A stretch of DNA of 64,000 nucleotides, from contig JANJTV010000076.1 in assembly GCA_024710905.1 (NCBI GenBank), forward strand, positions 1-64,000. The letters run 5' to 3'. Position numbers and translations under genes: made by a program. Below, one piece after another: positions 1 to 8,197 of the stretch (positions are counted from its first letter, which is position 1; the number at the start of each line of letters is the position of its first letter). The stretch comes from Anaerolineales bacterium. GTDB taxonomy: Bacteria; Chloroflexota; Anaerolineae; Anaerolineales; Villigracilaceae. The notes beneath the pieces were generated by a model. That model was not told the DNA's origin. It saw only the letters and a program-made list of their open reading frames with translations, and made no database searches.

Positions 1-2261
1 TTGAGCGCCGCCGCGGCCTGCTTAAGTGTCTTGATGCGCCGGGCCGCCAAATCATACGCGCCGCGCCCGGTCACCGCCTCGATGCGGCGAACGCCGGCGG
101 CCGCCGATCCCTCGTTGACGATGAAGAACGCGCCGACATCTGACGTACGCTGCAAATGAGTCCCGCCGCACAGTTCAAACGAATGGCGTTCGTCGGGCGC
201 GCCGATGGTGATGGTGCGAACCGTCTCGCCATATTTTTCACCAAACAGGGCCATTGCACCTTCGGCAATTGCTTCTTCGCGGGCGCGTTCCTTTGGCGTG
301 ACGGGCATGTCGGCGGCAACGGCTTCGTTGACCAGCCGCTCGACCCGTTCAACCTGCTCGGCGGTCATTGCTTCGGGATGGTTGAAGTCGAAACGCAGGC
401 GGTCTGGCGCAACCAGTGAACCGGCCTGGCGGGCATGTTCCCCCAGCACTTTGTGCAGCGCGGCATGTAACAAGTGAGTAGCCGTATGATTGCGCATGGT
501 GTCATGCCGCAGCGTGGAATCCACCTCGGCAATGGCTTTCTCGCCCACCCTGGGCCTGCCCGAAATCACCTCCCCAACATGGACGATCACGCCCGGCGCG
601 GGTTTGCGCATCTCCGTGACTTCGATCTCCCAGCCTGGCCCATGAATTGAGCCACTGTCTGTTACCTGCCCACCGGATTCTATGTAAAAACCGGTCTTGG
701 GCAGCAAAACTTCCACCTGGTCGCCAAACTGGGCATCAGGAACAGGTTTTCCGTTCACCACCAACGCCAGGACCTCGGTGTTGACCTGCAGGCTGTTGTA
801 GGGATCATATTCCACGCCCGAAGCAGGCAGTTTCCCGGCTGCGGTCAGTTCCTTGAAGAGTCCCGTGTAAAAATCGGCGTCCTCGCCGCCCATCTCGCCC
901 ATGGCCTTGCCGCCGCCGGAAGCCAGGCGATGTTCTTCCATCCCGGCCCTGAAGCCGCCCTCGTCTACATCCAGGTCTTGCTCGCGGGCAATATCACGGG
1001 TAATTTCAAACGGCAGGCCGTATGTGGCGTACAACTCAAAAGCCTTGTGGCCGTCCAGGACGGTCTTGCCGGATGTTTTCAGGGCATCCAGCAGGTCTTG
1101 CAGGTGTGCTGTGCCCGTTTCAATGGTGCGGGCAAAACGCTGTTCTTCGCGGGTCAGGTTGTCCAGGATGGTCGGGCGCGCCTTAACCAGTTCCGGGTAA
1201 AAGTCACCATAGATGCGGATGACCTCCTCCGCCACTGGGGCCAGGAAAGGTTCGTGCAGGCCAATCTTGGTGCCAAAACGGGCTGCGCGGCGCACAATCA
1301 TGCGGCAGACATAGTTTCGGCCTACATTTCCCGGCACGACGCCATCGGCAATCAGGAAAGACGCCGTACGCACATGGTCAGCGATCACGCGGTACGGCGT
1401 GAAATTCTCCTCGCGCTCGGCATCACTTTGCCCACTCAGCGCCTGGGTTTTCTGGATGAGCGGCCAGAGCAAGTCCGTTCGATAATTGGAGGAGACATCC
1501 TGCAACACTGCAACGATGCGCTCAAAACCCATGCCGGTATCCACGTGCGTGGCTGCCAGGGGCTCAAGGCGACCATCATCGTACAGGTTGTACTGGATAA
1601 AAACGTTATTCCACAGCTCAAGGAAACGCGTGCAATCGCCATTTACTTCACAACGGTGCGGCTGGCCCTGTAGGTCGCAATATTCAATTCCGCGATCAAT
1701 GTGGATTTCCGAACAAGGCCCGCACGGGCCAGTCTCGCCCATCTGCCAGAAATTTTCCTTGCGCCCGAAGAACAACACATGGCTTGGGTCAAAGCCGGGC
1801 TGCGCGCGCCAAATGCCTGCTGCTTCTTCGTCGGTGGGCACATTGCCCTTGTCATCCTTGAAGCAGGTGGCGTAAAGGCTTTCCTTCGGGATGCCCCACA
1901 CATCGGTCAACAGCTGCCAGCTCCAGGCAATGGCTTCTTTTTTGTAATAGTCGCCAAATGACCAGTTGCCCAGCATTTCAAAAAACGTATGGTGGGTATC
2001 ATCCCGGCCCACATCATCCAGATCGTTGTGCTTACCTGCCACACGCATGCATTTTTGAGAATTGACTGCGCGGGTATAAGGCCGCTTATCCGTGCCCAGA
2101 AATACATCCTTAAACTGCACCATGCCCGAGTTGGTAAACAACAGGGTGGCATCCCCTCCCGGCACCAGGCTGGCAGACGGCACAATGGTATGCTGGTGTT
2201 CAACAAAAAAGTCTATAAAAGTCTGGCGGATCTCCGCCCCGGTCAATTTTTTCTGGCCCAT
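1..2261 (-). CDS. alaS: Alanyl-tRNA synthetase, 3' end cut by window edge
   Basis: Charges tRNA-Ala with alanine in the cytoplasm and edits mischarged Ser/Gly. About 753 codons are visible, reading leftward from ATG 2261 (GGAAG lies upstream). The N-terminal class II catalytic domain is clear (LFTNSGMVQFKDVFLG, then VNSQKCMRVAGKHNDLDDVG and DDTHHTFFEMLGNWSFGDY). The editing domain has the zinc-type motifs HTATHLLHAAL and CGGTH. The window ends near the start of the C-terminal oligomerisation domain, so the stop codon is outside. Identification is secure; only the C terminus is unseen. Confidence 0.97.
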   Translation of the reverse strand, partial: MGQKKLTGAEIRQTFIDFFVEHQHTIVPSASLVPGGDATLLFTNSGMVQFKDVFLGTDKRPYTRAVNSQKCMRVAGKHNDLDDVGRDDTHHTFFEMLGNWSFGDYYKKEAIAWSWQLLTDVWGIPKESLYATCFKDDKGNVPTDEEAAGIWRAQPGFDPSHVLFFGRKENFWQMGETGPCGPCSEIHIDRGIEYCDLQGQPHRCEVNGDCTRFLELWNNVFIQYNLYDDGRLEPLAATHVDTGMGFERIVAVLQDVSSNYRTDLLWPLIQKTQALSGQSDAEREENFTPYRVIADHVRTASFLIADGVVPGNVGRNYVCRMIVRRAARFGTKIGLHEPFLAPVAEEVIRIYGDFYPELVKARPTILDNLTREEQRFARTIETGTAHLQDLLDALKTSGKTVLDGHKAFELYATYGLPFEITRDIAREQDLDVDEGGFRAGMEEHRLASGGGKAMGEMGGEDADFYTGLFKELTAAGKLPASGVEYDPYNSLQVNTEVLALVVNGKPVPDAQFGDQVEVLLPKTGFYIESGGQVTDSGSIHGPGWEIEVTEMRKPAPGVIVHVGEVISGRPRVGEKAIAEVDSTLRHDTMRNHTATHLLHAALHKVLGEHARQAGSLVAPDRLRFDFNHPEAMTAEQVERVERLVNEAVAADMPVTPKERAREEAIAEGAMALFGEKYGETVRTITIGAPDERHSFELCGGTHLQRTSDVGAFFIVNEGSAAAGVRRIEAVTGRGAYDLAARRIKTLKQAAAAL

Positions 2262-2293
2262 TCGCGCTCCACTTCCAGGAAATTAGTGGGGGA

Positions 2294-2299
2294 ATTATA
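2294..2299 (-). promoter_or_regulatory. Probable -10 element of alaS
   Basis: TATAAT on the minus strand, 32 bases before the alaS ATG. No good -35 is visible. Confidence 0.5.
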
Positions 2300-2356
2300 T
2301 CTGAAAAGGCCTGCTATTTCTTAAGAAAGTTCCGGCGAGAGTATAATCCTGGTGAA

Positions 2357-2914
2357 ATGAAGAAAGTATCCGTTCTCAGCCTGCTCCTGCTTTCCGTTGC
2401 CCTGGCCTGCAACCTGCCCTCCCTGGCGATTCCGTTAACCCCCACCCCGGAACCCTCCGAAACGCCACCCCCCGCCGCTGAACGTTACAGCGCCTGCGGA
2501 TGGATGTGGGCGACCGAGGACTTGCCTGAGCTTTCAAAAGAACTTTCCGCGCACCTGTCAGGCAATAACCTGCCGCAGACCACCGTCATTGCAACCGCCT
2601 ACGGCGAGAACTGCCTCAACCAGCAAGGCGACGTAGAATATTTTCTTGCCATGCAAACCGATTTCTACGTTACGATTCCGGTGGACCGCCTGGATGACGC
2701 CACCAGCATGGGTGACCTGGCGGGGAAAATCCTTACCGCGCTGGATTCTTTTCCGCGGGATGAACTTCCCGGCAACGGGCCAGGCCAGGTACAACTCCGC
2801 TTTACCGCAGGCGAGGATGAAAAATTCTTCTGGTTTTCCTACCACGATTGGTTAACCGCCCGGGAAGCAGGGCTGCAAGGTGCCGATTTGCTTGAAGCGC
2901 TGGCTAACAAATAA
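2357..2914 (+). CDS. Small lipoprotein of unknown function
   Basis: A 185-residue exported protein. It starts with a short lipoprotein signal (MKKVSVLSLLLLSVALAC), with Cys18 as the likely lipidated residue. A Pro/Thr-rich linker (TPTPEPSETPPPAAE) follows, then a compact domain with two further Cys (C47, C75) and the sequence WFSYHDWLTAREAG near the end. A TATAAT box ends only 9 bases before the ATG and there is no Shine-Dalgarno sequence, so the mRNA may be nearly leaderless. It diverges from alaS. I do not recognise the family. Confidence 0.8.
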   Translation: MKKVSVLSLLLLSVALACNLPSLAIPLTPTPEPSETPPPAAERYSACGWMWATEDLPELSKELSAHLSGNNLPQTTVIATAYGENCLNQQGDVEYFLAMQTDFYVTIPVDRLDDATSMGDLAGKILTALDSFPRDELPGNGPGQVQLRFTAGEDEKFFWFSYHDWLTAREAGLQGADLLEALANK

Positions 2915-2984
2915 TTATGAATTGGTTATCATTGGATTAACAGAATGTGATATAAATCGGCTACATTCAATAAGAGAGACGCCT

Positions 2985-3350
2985 TTGGAAACCTTGACAC
3001 TCGCATTCCTCGGTCACATGGTGGGAGATTACATCCTTCAGATTGACTGGATGGCCGAAAACAAAAAGAACGACAACATCTCGTGCCTGGTGCACAGCCT
3101 GGTCTGGACGGCCTCCGTGCTGTTCTTCACTGGCTGGTGGGGCTGGTTGCCTTTCTTAATCCTGTTTGGCTTCCATTTCCTGCAAGACCGCACCCAATTT
3201 GTCGGCTTCTGGATGAACCTGGTTGGCCAGCGTAACTTCGCCACCGGCCCGTATGCTCCCTGGTCCATGGTGATCATCGACAACACCTTCCACCTGCTGC
3301 AGATCTGGCTGGTCTGGAAGTTGATCGGCATGAACATTATCGTCCTGTAG
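2985..3350 (+). CDS. DUF3307-type membrane protein
   Basis: A membrane protein of about 121 residues with the pattern of DUF3307: an N-terminal GHMVGDYILQIDWMAENKK stretch, hydrophobic helices around LVWTASVLFF and WLPFLILFGFHFLQDRTQFV, and a last helix FHLLQIWLVWKLIGM. The start is a TTG at 2985, preceded by AGAGAG. An upstream ATG at 2880 lies inside the preceding gene and would add residues that do not look like part of the family. The function of the family is not known. Confidence 0.75.
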   Translation: METLTLAFLGHMVGDYILQIDWMAENKKNDNISCLVHSLVWTASVLFFTGWWGWLPFLILFGFHFLQDRTQFVGFWMNLVGQRNFATGPYAPWSMVIIDNTFHLLQIWLVWKLIGMNIIVL

Positions 3351-3366
3351 ATATCAAAAAAAGCCT

Positions 3367-3396
3367 AATAATCCCCTTGACACGGGGATTATTTTA
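3367..3396 (+). terminator. Intrinsic terminator after the DUF3307 gene
   Basis: AATAATCCCC (3367-3376) pairs perfectly with GGGGATTATT (3384-3393) across a 7-base loop and runs into a T-rich tail. An A-run precedes it. The loop contains the -35 hexamer of the next gene. Confidence 0.75.
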
Positions 3397-3405
3397 TTGT
3401 ACACT
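3377..3405 (+). promoter_or_regulatory. Promoter of the GbsR/MarR-type regulator operon
   Basis: A perfect TTGACA (3377-3382), a 17-base spacer and TACACT (3400-3405). The -35 lies in the loop of the upstream terminator hairpin. Confidence 0.7.
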
Positions 3406-3407
3406 TT

Positions 3408-3425
3408 GTTTAGTAGTTACTAAAC
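3408..3425. promoter_or_regulatory. Palindromic operator candidate
   Basis: GTTTAGTAGTTACTAAAC is a perfect inverted repeat with 8-base arms and a 2-base centre. It lies just after the -10, over the expected transcription start, so a bound protein would block initiation. The regulator encoded right after it (3444) is the obvious candidate for autorepression. Confidence 0.6.
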
Positions 3426-3443
3426 ATTCTAAATGGATAAACC

Positions 3444-3974
3444 ATGAACAACTCAACCACGGAAATCAAGCAACACTTCATTGAAGGGCTGAGCGGCATC
3501 AGTGCCTTTTGGGGCTTCCCCAAAGCCATGGGCGCCATCTTTGCCGTGCTTTACTTGGCCCCCGACCCCCTGCCGCTGGATGAACTGGTGGCGCAAACCG
3601 GGCTGACCAAAGGCGCCATCAGCACCACCGTCCGCTCCCTCGCCCGGATGGGGCTGGTTCACCCGGTGACCCGCCTCGGCGATCGCAAGGATTACTACCG
3701 CGCCGAAACAGATTTTTACAAGTCCATCCGCAACATCCTGGCCGAACGCCAGAACAGCGAATTCGACCGGGCCGTTGCCTCGGTGCGCGAAACGCTCGAG
3801 AAACTGGACCACGGCCAGGGAGAGTTCGCCCCCGAGGAGCGTGCCTTCCTGATCGAACGGGTGCGCGCCCTCCAGGATTTTTTCGACGCACTGGACAGTC
3901 TCACCCGCGCCGTTTCCCGGCTTGAAGGGCTGGGGCTGGGTACCGTCCAGAACGTGCTGAAAATCCTTAAGTAA
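3444..3974 (+). CDS. GbsR/MarR-family transcriptional regulator
   Basis: A 176-residue DNA-binding protein. It has a winged-helix core around residues 25-85 (LPLDELVAQTGLTKGAISTTVRSLARMGLVHPVTRLGDRKDYYRAE carries helix 2, the recognition helix and the wing) and a long helical C terminus that probably dimerises. The pattern fits the GbsR branch of the MarR superfamily. It is first in a run with a membrane protein and an SDR-like reductase, behind a consensus promoter and a palindrome, which suggests local autoregulation. The ligand cannot be inferred. Confidence 0.8.
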   Translation: MNNSTTEIKQHFIEGLSGISAFWGFPKAMGAIFAVLYLAPDPLPLDELVAQTGLTKGAISTTVRSLARMGLVHPVTRLGDRKDYYRAETDFYKSIRNILAERQNSEFDRAVASVRETLEKLDHGQGEFAPEERAFLIERVRALQDFFDALDSLTRAVSRLEGLGLGTVQNVLKILK

Positions 3975-4055
3975 CCCATCTCACTAAACTCTGTTCGCAA
4001 ACCGGGGCATCCGCCGCCGGAGGGATTAATGTTGCCAAAAACGAAAGGAGCAACC

Positions 4056-4409
4056 ATGAACACCATTTTGATTTACCTCGCCCAACTAATTGTCACCCTG
4101 CTGGCCTGCCTGGGCTTGGCAGCCTACATCCGCCCGCACTTGCGGCGGGTGCTGGCCGACCTGTGCGGCACGGAAGAACGCGCCCTGTTCTGGACAGTTT
4201 TCTCCAACCTGATGCTGGTCGTCATGCCGGTCATCTTCGGTCTGGGTTTTGTGCCTGTCGCTGAAACCAGCCCTGCGGCCTTCTTCGAACTGGCCGACCA
4301 GCTGCGCTGGAACCTGCTGGGCTTCATCTTCTCGCTGGTATGCATCGCCGGGGCAGTGGCATTCTTCGCCATGGTCGCCCCCCGGCCCACCAAACAACAA
4401 GGAGGCTGA
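4056..4409 (+). CDS. Small membrane protein, unknown function
   Basis: A 117-residue protein with about three hydrophobic segments (residues 4-24, 48-71, 89-112) joined by short charged loops such as RPHLRRVLADLCGTEERALF. ATG 4056 is chosen because AAAGGAG sits 7 bases before it; an ATG at 4029 in the same frame has no such site. It lies between the regulator and the SDR-like gene, one base before the latter, so it is probably co-transcribed. I do not recognise the family. Confidence 0.7.
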   Translation: MNTILIYLAQLIVTLLACLGLAAYIRPHLRRVLADLCGTEERALFWTVFSNLMLVVMPVIFGLGFVPVAETSPAAFFELADQLRWNLLGFIFSLVCIAGAVAFFAMVAPRPTKQQGG

Positions 4410-4410
4410 C

Positions 4411-5316
4411 ATGAAAAAAATCGCCATCACCGGAGCATTCTCTTACACTGGAAGGTACATCACGCACCGCCTGCTGGCCCAGGGCCACGAAGTGATTACC
4501 CTGACCAATCACCCCAAGCGCCGCGATCCATTTAACGGCCAGGTGCAGGCTTTCCCGTTGGATTTTGACCTGACCAACATGACCAAAGCCCTGATGGGCG
4601 TGGATACGCTCTACAACACTTACTGGGTGCGGTTTGACAAATCCAGCAATACCCAACCCCAGGCCGTGGAGAATACCCGCCTGCTGGTCAAAGCCGCCCA
4701 ACTGGCCGGGGTGCGCCGCATGGTACACATCAGCATCACCAACCCCAGCGCCGACTCCCCCCTGCCCTACTTCTGGGGCAAGGCCGCCAACGAAAAAGCG
4801 GTCATCGAATCTGGAATGGAGTACGCCATCCTGCGTCCCACCGTTTTATTCGGCAAGGAGGATGTGCTGATTAACAACATCGCCTGGCTGCTGCGGCGCT
4901 TCCCGTTCTTTGCCCAGATCGGCGACGGGCAGTATAAAATCCAACCGGTTTATGTGGATGATGTGGCCGCCCTGGCCGTGGAAGCAGGCAACCGCAATGA
5001 CAATCTGGTCTGGGATGCGGTCGGCCCGGAAATCTACACCTTCGATGGCCTGGTGAAGGAAATAGGCAACTCTATTGGCTATACGAAGCCCATCCTGCAC
5101 ACCCATCCCCGGCTGGCATTGCTGGCATCGCAGATTATCGGCCTGTTCCTGGGGGATGTGGTACTTACCCCGGAAGAGGTGGACGGGCTGATGGCCAACC
5201 TGCTGGTCTCCCCCGAACCTGCCCGCTGCCCGACCAAAATCTCAGCCTGGCTGAGGGAAAACCGCGATACGGTTGGCGTGCAGTATGCCAATGAAATCCA
5301 GCGACATTACCAGTAA
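4411..5316 (+). CDS. NAD(P)-binding SDR/NmrA-like reductase
   Basis: A 301-residue Rossmann-fold protein. The dinucleotide-binding loop is ITGAFSYTGRYI at residues 5-16, followed by an acidic strand region and ALMGVDTLYNTYWVRF. It belongs to the atypical (extended) SDR type seen in NmrA-like and NDUFA9-like proteins. The typical Tyr-x3-Lys catalytic pair is not evident (YFWGKAANEKAV is the nearest sequence). ATG 4411 has GGAGG upstream and follows the preceding stop by one base. It may act as a quinone or nucleotide-sugar reductase or a redox sensor; the substrate is unknown. Confidence 0.75.
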   Translation: MKKIAITGAFSYTGRYITHRLLAQGHEVITLTNHPKRRDPFNGQVQAFPLDFDLTNMTKALMGVDTLYNTYWVRFDKSSNTQPQAVENTRLLVKAAQLAGVRRMVHISITNPSADSPLPYFWGKAANEKAVIESGMEYAILRPTVLFGKEDVLINNIAWLLRRFPFFAQIGDGQYKIQPVYVDDVAALAVEAGNRNDNLVWDAVGPEIYTFDGLVKEIGNSIGYTKPILHTHPRLALLASQIIGLFLGDVVLTPEEVDGLMANLLVSPEPARCPTKISAWLRENRDTVGVQYANEIQRHYQ

Positions 5317-5325
5317 AGAACAAAG

Positions 5326-5359
5326 AAGAGGAAAGACGGTCAACCATCTTTCCTCTTTT
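5326..5359. terminator. Bidirectional terminator
   Basis: AAGAGGAAAGA (5326-5336) and TCTTTCCTCTT (5347-5357) form an 11-bp stem with A-rich and T-rich flanks. It lies between the convergent SDR-like and IMPase-like genes and can serve both. Confidence 0.75.
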
Positions 5360-5381
5360 GCATTTAATTTACAAAAGTCTC

Positions 5382-6152
5382 TCAAGAATTAATCAAAGCC
5401 AACAACTGCTCTTTGATAGCCGCGTTACAGGCCAGGGCTTCGTTATGCGTATGCCCTTCACGCCCATCCCAACTGCCGAAAAATCCACCTGCCTGCTTGA
5501 TGATCACCGGGAAGGGCCCGCAATCCCAGATGTTCATAATCGGGTCGAGCATCACTTCAGCCCGGCCGGTTGCCACCGCCAGGTATCCGTAGGCATCGCT
5601 CCAGCCGCGCGAGGCATAGGCAACGGCACTTATCCGCTCCCAGGCCTCTTCGCGGTTGTACTTTGCCATGTTACGAATGTTGGTATAGCAAAGGAAAGCC
5701 CTGTCCAGGCTGTCAATCTCGGAAACCCGCGCCGGACGGCCATTCCACCAGGCGCCCAGGCCTTCAGCGGCGCACAGCATTTCATCGGTGCCGGGATAAT
5801 ACGCTGCGCCTACCTTCACCACCCCTTCCACTTCCAGGCCAATCAACACCCCGTAGAGCGGAATACCGCGCATAAAGGATTTTGTCCCGTCAATCGGGTC
5901 AATAATCCAGCGGAAGACTGAGCCGGAAGCTGTCTCACCAAACTCTTCGCCCAGAATGGCATGTTTCGGGTAGCGCTTTTCGATTTCAGCGCGGATAAAC
6001 TGCTCGGCGGCCCGGTCGGCAACAGTTACCGGCGTATCGTCTTCCTTGTAGTCGGGACGCACCCCGGCATTGAAATAGCCCAGCGTAATCCGCCCGGCGC
6101 GGTAGGCCAGGTCTGTTGCAAACTCATAAAGTGATTGCAGGTTTTCTGTCAT
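5382..6152 (-). CDS. Inositol-monophosphatase-like phosphatase (possibly histidinol-phosphatase)
   Basis: A 256-residue Mg2+/Li+-sensitive phosphatase of the IMPase superfamily. The metal-binding motifs are all present: ILGEEFGE, WIIDPIDGTKSFMRGIP and, near the C terminus, NIWDCGPFPVIIKQAGG. The sequence resembles the HisN type that removes phosphate from histidinol phosphate, but no his genes are nearby, so inositol phosphate, FBP or PAP remain possible. ATG 6152 (MTENLQ) is preferred to a start 12 codons upstream, because the longer version would overlap the preceding gene. Confidence 0.85.
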   Translation of the reverse strand: MTENLQSLYEFATDLAYRAGRITLGYFNAGVRPDYKEDDTPVTVADRAAEQFIRAEIEKRYPKHAILGEEFGETASGSVFRWIIDPIDGTKSFMRGIPLYGVLIGLEVEGVVKVGAAYYPGTDEMLCAAEGLGAWWNGRPARVSEIDSLDRAFLCYTNIRNMAKYNREEAWERISAVAYASRGWSDAYGYLAVATGRAEVMLDPIMNIWDCGPFPVIIKQAGGFFGSWDGREGHTHNEALACNAAIKEQLLALINS

Positions 6153-6156
6153 ACGT

Positions 6157-6741
6157 TTAACCCTTGGCCTGCCCGGCAGGCATGGCAACCACCGCCTTGC
6201 AATCCGGGAAGTTCAGGCAGCCATAATACTGCTGGCCTTTTTTGGGCCCATCTGTGTAAAAACGCAGCACCATGGTGATCTCGCAGTTCGGGCAGATGGG
6301 AGAAAAATCCTGCTCCTGCCCGTGCTGGTGATCCCGCGCACGGCGCATGGCATCCTTGAACAGCCCGGCAATTTCGGCCACTTCGTATTTCTCTTGCAGG
6401 GGTACATAGACCAGGGGCAGGTTGGCCGCCGCAAAGACCTGATCAAGGAACTCGTCACGCGGGCGATGGTGGGACTTGGCCAGGTGAAACAACTTGACGC
6501 CAAGTACCGGTTTCATGTTGGTATGACTGATCAACAGGAAATCGATCGTCTTGCGGTAGATTTTATTAAAGTAATGCACGTTTTCGTTGGGCCGGGTCAC
6601 AGAGAATAATTCCTGCAGCGAAACCTTGGCGCACACATAAAAACGGTCGTGCATGGCATCGGCCACCAGGCGAAAGAAGGTCATCTCACTGGGGCTGAGA
6701 AAATCCTGGCGGATTCGGTATGGGAGTTGTTCTTCAGGCAT
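6157..6741 (-). CDS. DUF2726 protein with topoisomerase-type zinc ribbon
   Basis: A 194-residue protein. Residues about 25-140 fit DUF2726, a restriction-endonuclease-like domain (SEMTFFRLVADAM, IDFLLISHTNMKPVLGVKL, ending in PLVYVPLQEKYEV). The C terminus has a four-Cys zinc ribbon (CPNCEITMVLR ... YYGCLNFPDCKA) like those of topoisomerase I. This points to nucleic-acid binding or cutting. ATG 6741 has TATACT 6 bases upstream and no Shine-Dalgarno sequence, suggesting a leaderless transcript. It ends 4 bases before the IMPase-like gene. Confidence 0.8.
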   Translation of the reverse strand: MPEEQLPYRIRQDFLSPSEMTFFRLVADAMHDRFYVCAKVSLQELFSVTRPNENVHYFNKIYRKTIDFLLISHTNMKPVLGVKLFHLAKSHHRPRDEFLDQVFAAANLPLVYVPLQEKYEVAEIAGLFKDAMRRARDHQHGQEQDFSPICPNCEITMVLRFYTDGPKKGQQYYGCLNFPDCKAVVAMPAGQAKG

Positions 6742-6763
6742 GAGCGTAGTATACAGCGATTGT

Positions 6764-7999
6764 TTAATTGGAAGCAAGCAATTCCCGCAACAGGGCTTGC
6801 TCCCCGGCCCCGGTACTGACCAACCCATCCAGGCGGGCGGCACGCACCTGCCAGAGAACCCTACGATACAGCGGACCAGGCGGCACCCCCAGGGCCTTAA
6901 GCGTCTCGCCGGTTGTTTCAGCTTGCACATGCCGCCAGCCTGTTGCGTAATTGTGCAATTCTGCCTGTTCGCTATGCAAATAGGCAGCATAGATCGCTGT
7001 CATGGGCAATCCATCCAGCCGGGCAACCCATGCAGAAGGCGGCTGCCCGCGCAAGCCTGTCAAGTCACGAGTCAGGGCGCTGGCAGCACGGATGACTTTT
7101 AGCATCGGCGCGGCAAAAGCAAGGCTCGCATTGGCAGCATCCAGCGCGGCGGTGGTTAAAGACATCAGCCACAGGGCATAGCCCAAAACCCGCTTTAACG
7201 GTTGGTGGCCGAGGGTGGGCCTGAGTCCCCAGCTGGGCGGCGGCGGCTGGTGGGCCAAATCCAGCAGGCGGGTTAGAGGCGGTTCCACGGGCAGGACATC
7301 CGGCAGGAATGACTGCAAACCCAAACCATACAGGCGCGACAACATGGCCGGGGCATGCGGCTCGTCCAGGATCATATCCAGTTCATGGCGCAGGCGTTCC
7401 GGCGAGAGCAGGCGCAGGCCGGGTCGGGCCGCCTCCAGCCAGCCCCGCGTGGAGGGCTCCATCGCAAACCCATAGCGCTGCTCATAGCGAATGGCACGCA
7501 GGATGCGGGTGGGATCATCAATAAACGAATTTTTATGCAGGGCACGAACAACGCCTTTTTGAAGGTCTTGCAGGCCATTGTGTTCATCCACCAGTTCCCC
7601 ATCCACCAGGCGGATGGCGAGGGTGTTGATGCTAAAGTCACGGCGCGCCAGGTCGTCGGCAAGCTTCGCGGGCTGCACAACCGGCAGGCTGGCCGGGGCC
7701 GGGTAATGCTCCCGGCGGGCAGTTATCAGGTCCATGAAAACGCCAGGTCGGGGCTGCCAGACCGCAGTCTGGAAAGCCGGATGTACGATGATTTCCCCGC
7801 CATGCTGTGCAGCCAGCCGCCGGGCAACATCCACCGCATTGCTTTCAAAAACCAGGTCCAGATCCAGCGAAGGACGACCCAGCAGCAGATCGCGCACCAC
7901 GCCGCCCACCAGGGTTGCCGGGGACAGCTTGGCGGCCAACCCCAGCCAGTAAAAATGCTCTTGCGGCAGGAAATCCCGCAGTCTCTCAGACAGGTTCAT
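6764..7999 (-). CDS. CCA tRNA nucleotidyltransferase / poly(A) polymerase family
   Basis: A 411-residue class II tRNA nucleotidyltransferase. It has the GGVVRDLLLGR motif, the metal-binding pair in LDLDLVF, the RRDFSINTLA motif and the nucleotide-selecting DDPTRILRAIRYEQRYGF motif. These enzymes add or repair the 3' CCA of tRNAs; close relatives add A only or make poly(A). No HD phosphohydrolase motif is visible in the C-terminal helical part. The ATG follows TACAAT by 6 bases with no Shine-Dalgarno sequence, so it is probably leaderless. Confidence 0.88.
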   Translation of the reverse strand: MNLSERLRDFLPQEHFYWLGLAAKLSPATLVGGVVRDLLLGRPSLDLDLVFESNAVDVARRLAAQHGGEIIVHPAFQTAVWQPRPGVFMDLITARREHYPAPASLPVVQPAKLADDLARRDFSINTLAIRLVDGELVDEHNGLQDLQKGVVRALHKNSFIDDPTRILRAIRYEQRYGFAMEPSTRGWLEAARPGLRLLSPERLRHELDMILDEPHAPAMLSRLYGLGLQSFLPDVLPVEPPLTRLLDLAHQPPPPSWGLRPTLGHQPLKRVLGYALWLMSLTTAALDAANASLAFAAPMLKVIRAASALTRDLTGLRGQPPSAWVARLDGLPMTAIYAAYLHSEQAELHNYATGWRHVQAETTGETLKALGVPPGPLYRRVLWQVRAARLDGLVSTGAGEQALLRELLASN

Positions 8000-8005
8000 A
8001 GCCTT

Positions 8006-8036
8006 ATTGTACCGCGCAGCGCAATAATGGTATAAT
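8006..8036. promoter_or_regulatory. Overlapping divergent promoters
   Basis: On the plus strand, TTGTAC (8007-8012), 18 bases, then an extended -10 TGGTATAAT ending at 8036. On the minus strand, TACAAT (8011-8006) is the -10 of the CCA gene. The same bases serve as -35 one way and -10 the other, so the two directions should compete. Confidence 0.6.
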
Positions 8037-8043
8037 GCCCGCC

Positions 8044-8100
8044 ATGCTAAACAACCCGTCCCCTGCCCCGAAATATTTCAAAGCCTCCTGGTCTGGATAG
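8044..8100 (+). CDS. Putative 18-codon leader peptide
   Basis: ATG 8044 opens an 18-residue reading frame (MLNNPSPAPKYFKASWSG) starting 7 bases after an extended -10, so it could be translated from a leaderless end. It contains three Pro codons in five and is followed 22 bases later by an intrinsic terminator. The downstream genes include proS. This resembles a codon-controlled attenuator, but such a short frame could also be chance. Confidence 0.35.
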   Translation: MLNNPSPAPKYFKASWSG

Positions 8101-8122
8101 GTTTAATTAGACATGCAACCCG

Positions 8123-8154
8123 GCGGCTCCCCACCCAGGCGAGCCGCTTTTTTT
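8123..8154 (+). terminator. Intrinsic terminator / attenuator before the MazG-like gene
   Basis: GCGGCTC (8123-8129) pairs with GAGCCGC (8141-8147) and is followed by seven Ts. It lies about 110 bases into the transcript from the 8031 promoter and before any large gene, so it would produce a short RNA or act as an attenuator. Confidence 0.75.
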
Positions 8155-8197
8155 ATCAGAAGGAAAAGGAGCTGGCTCCCCCGCGCCTGACCCCGAT

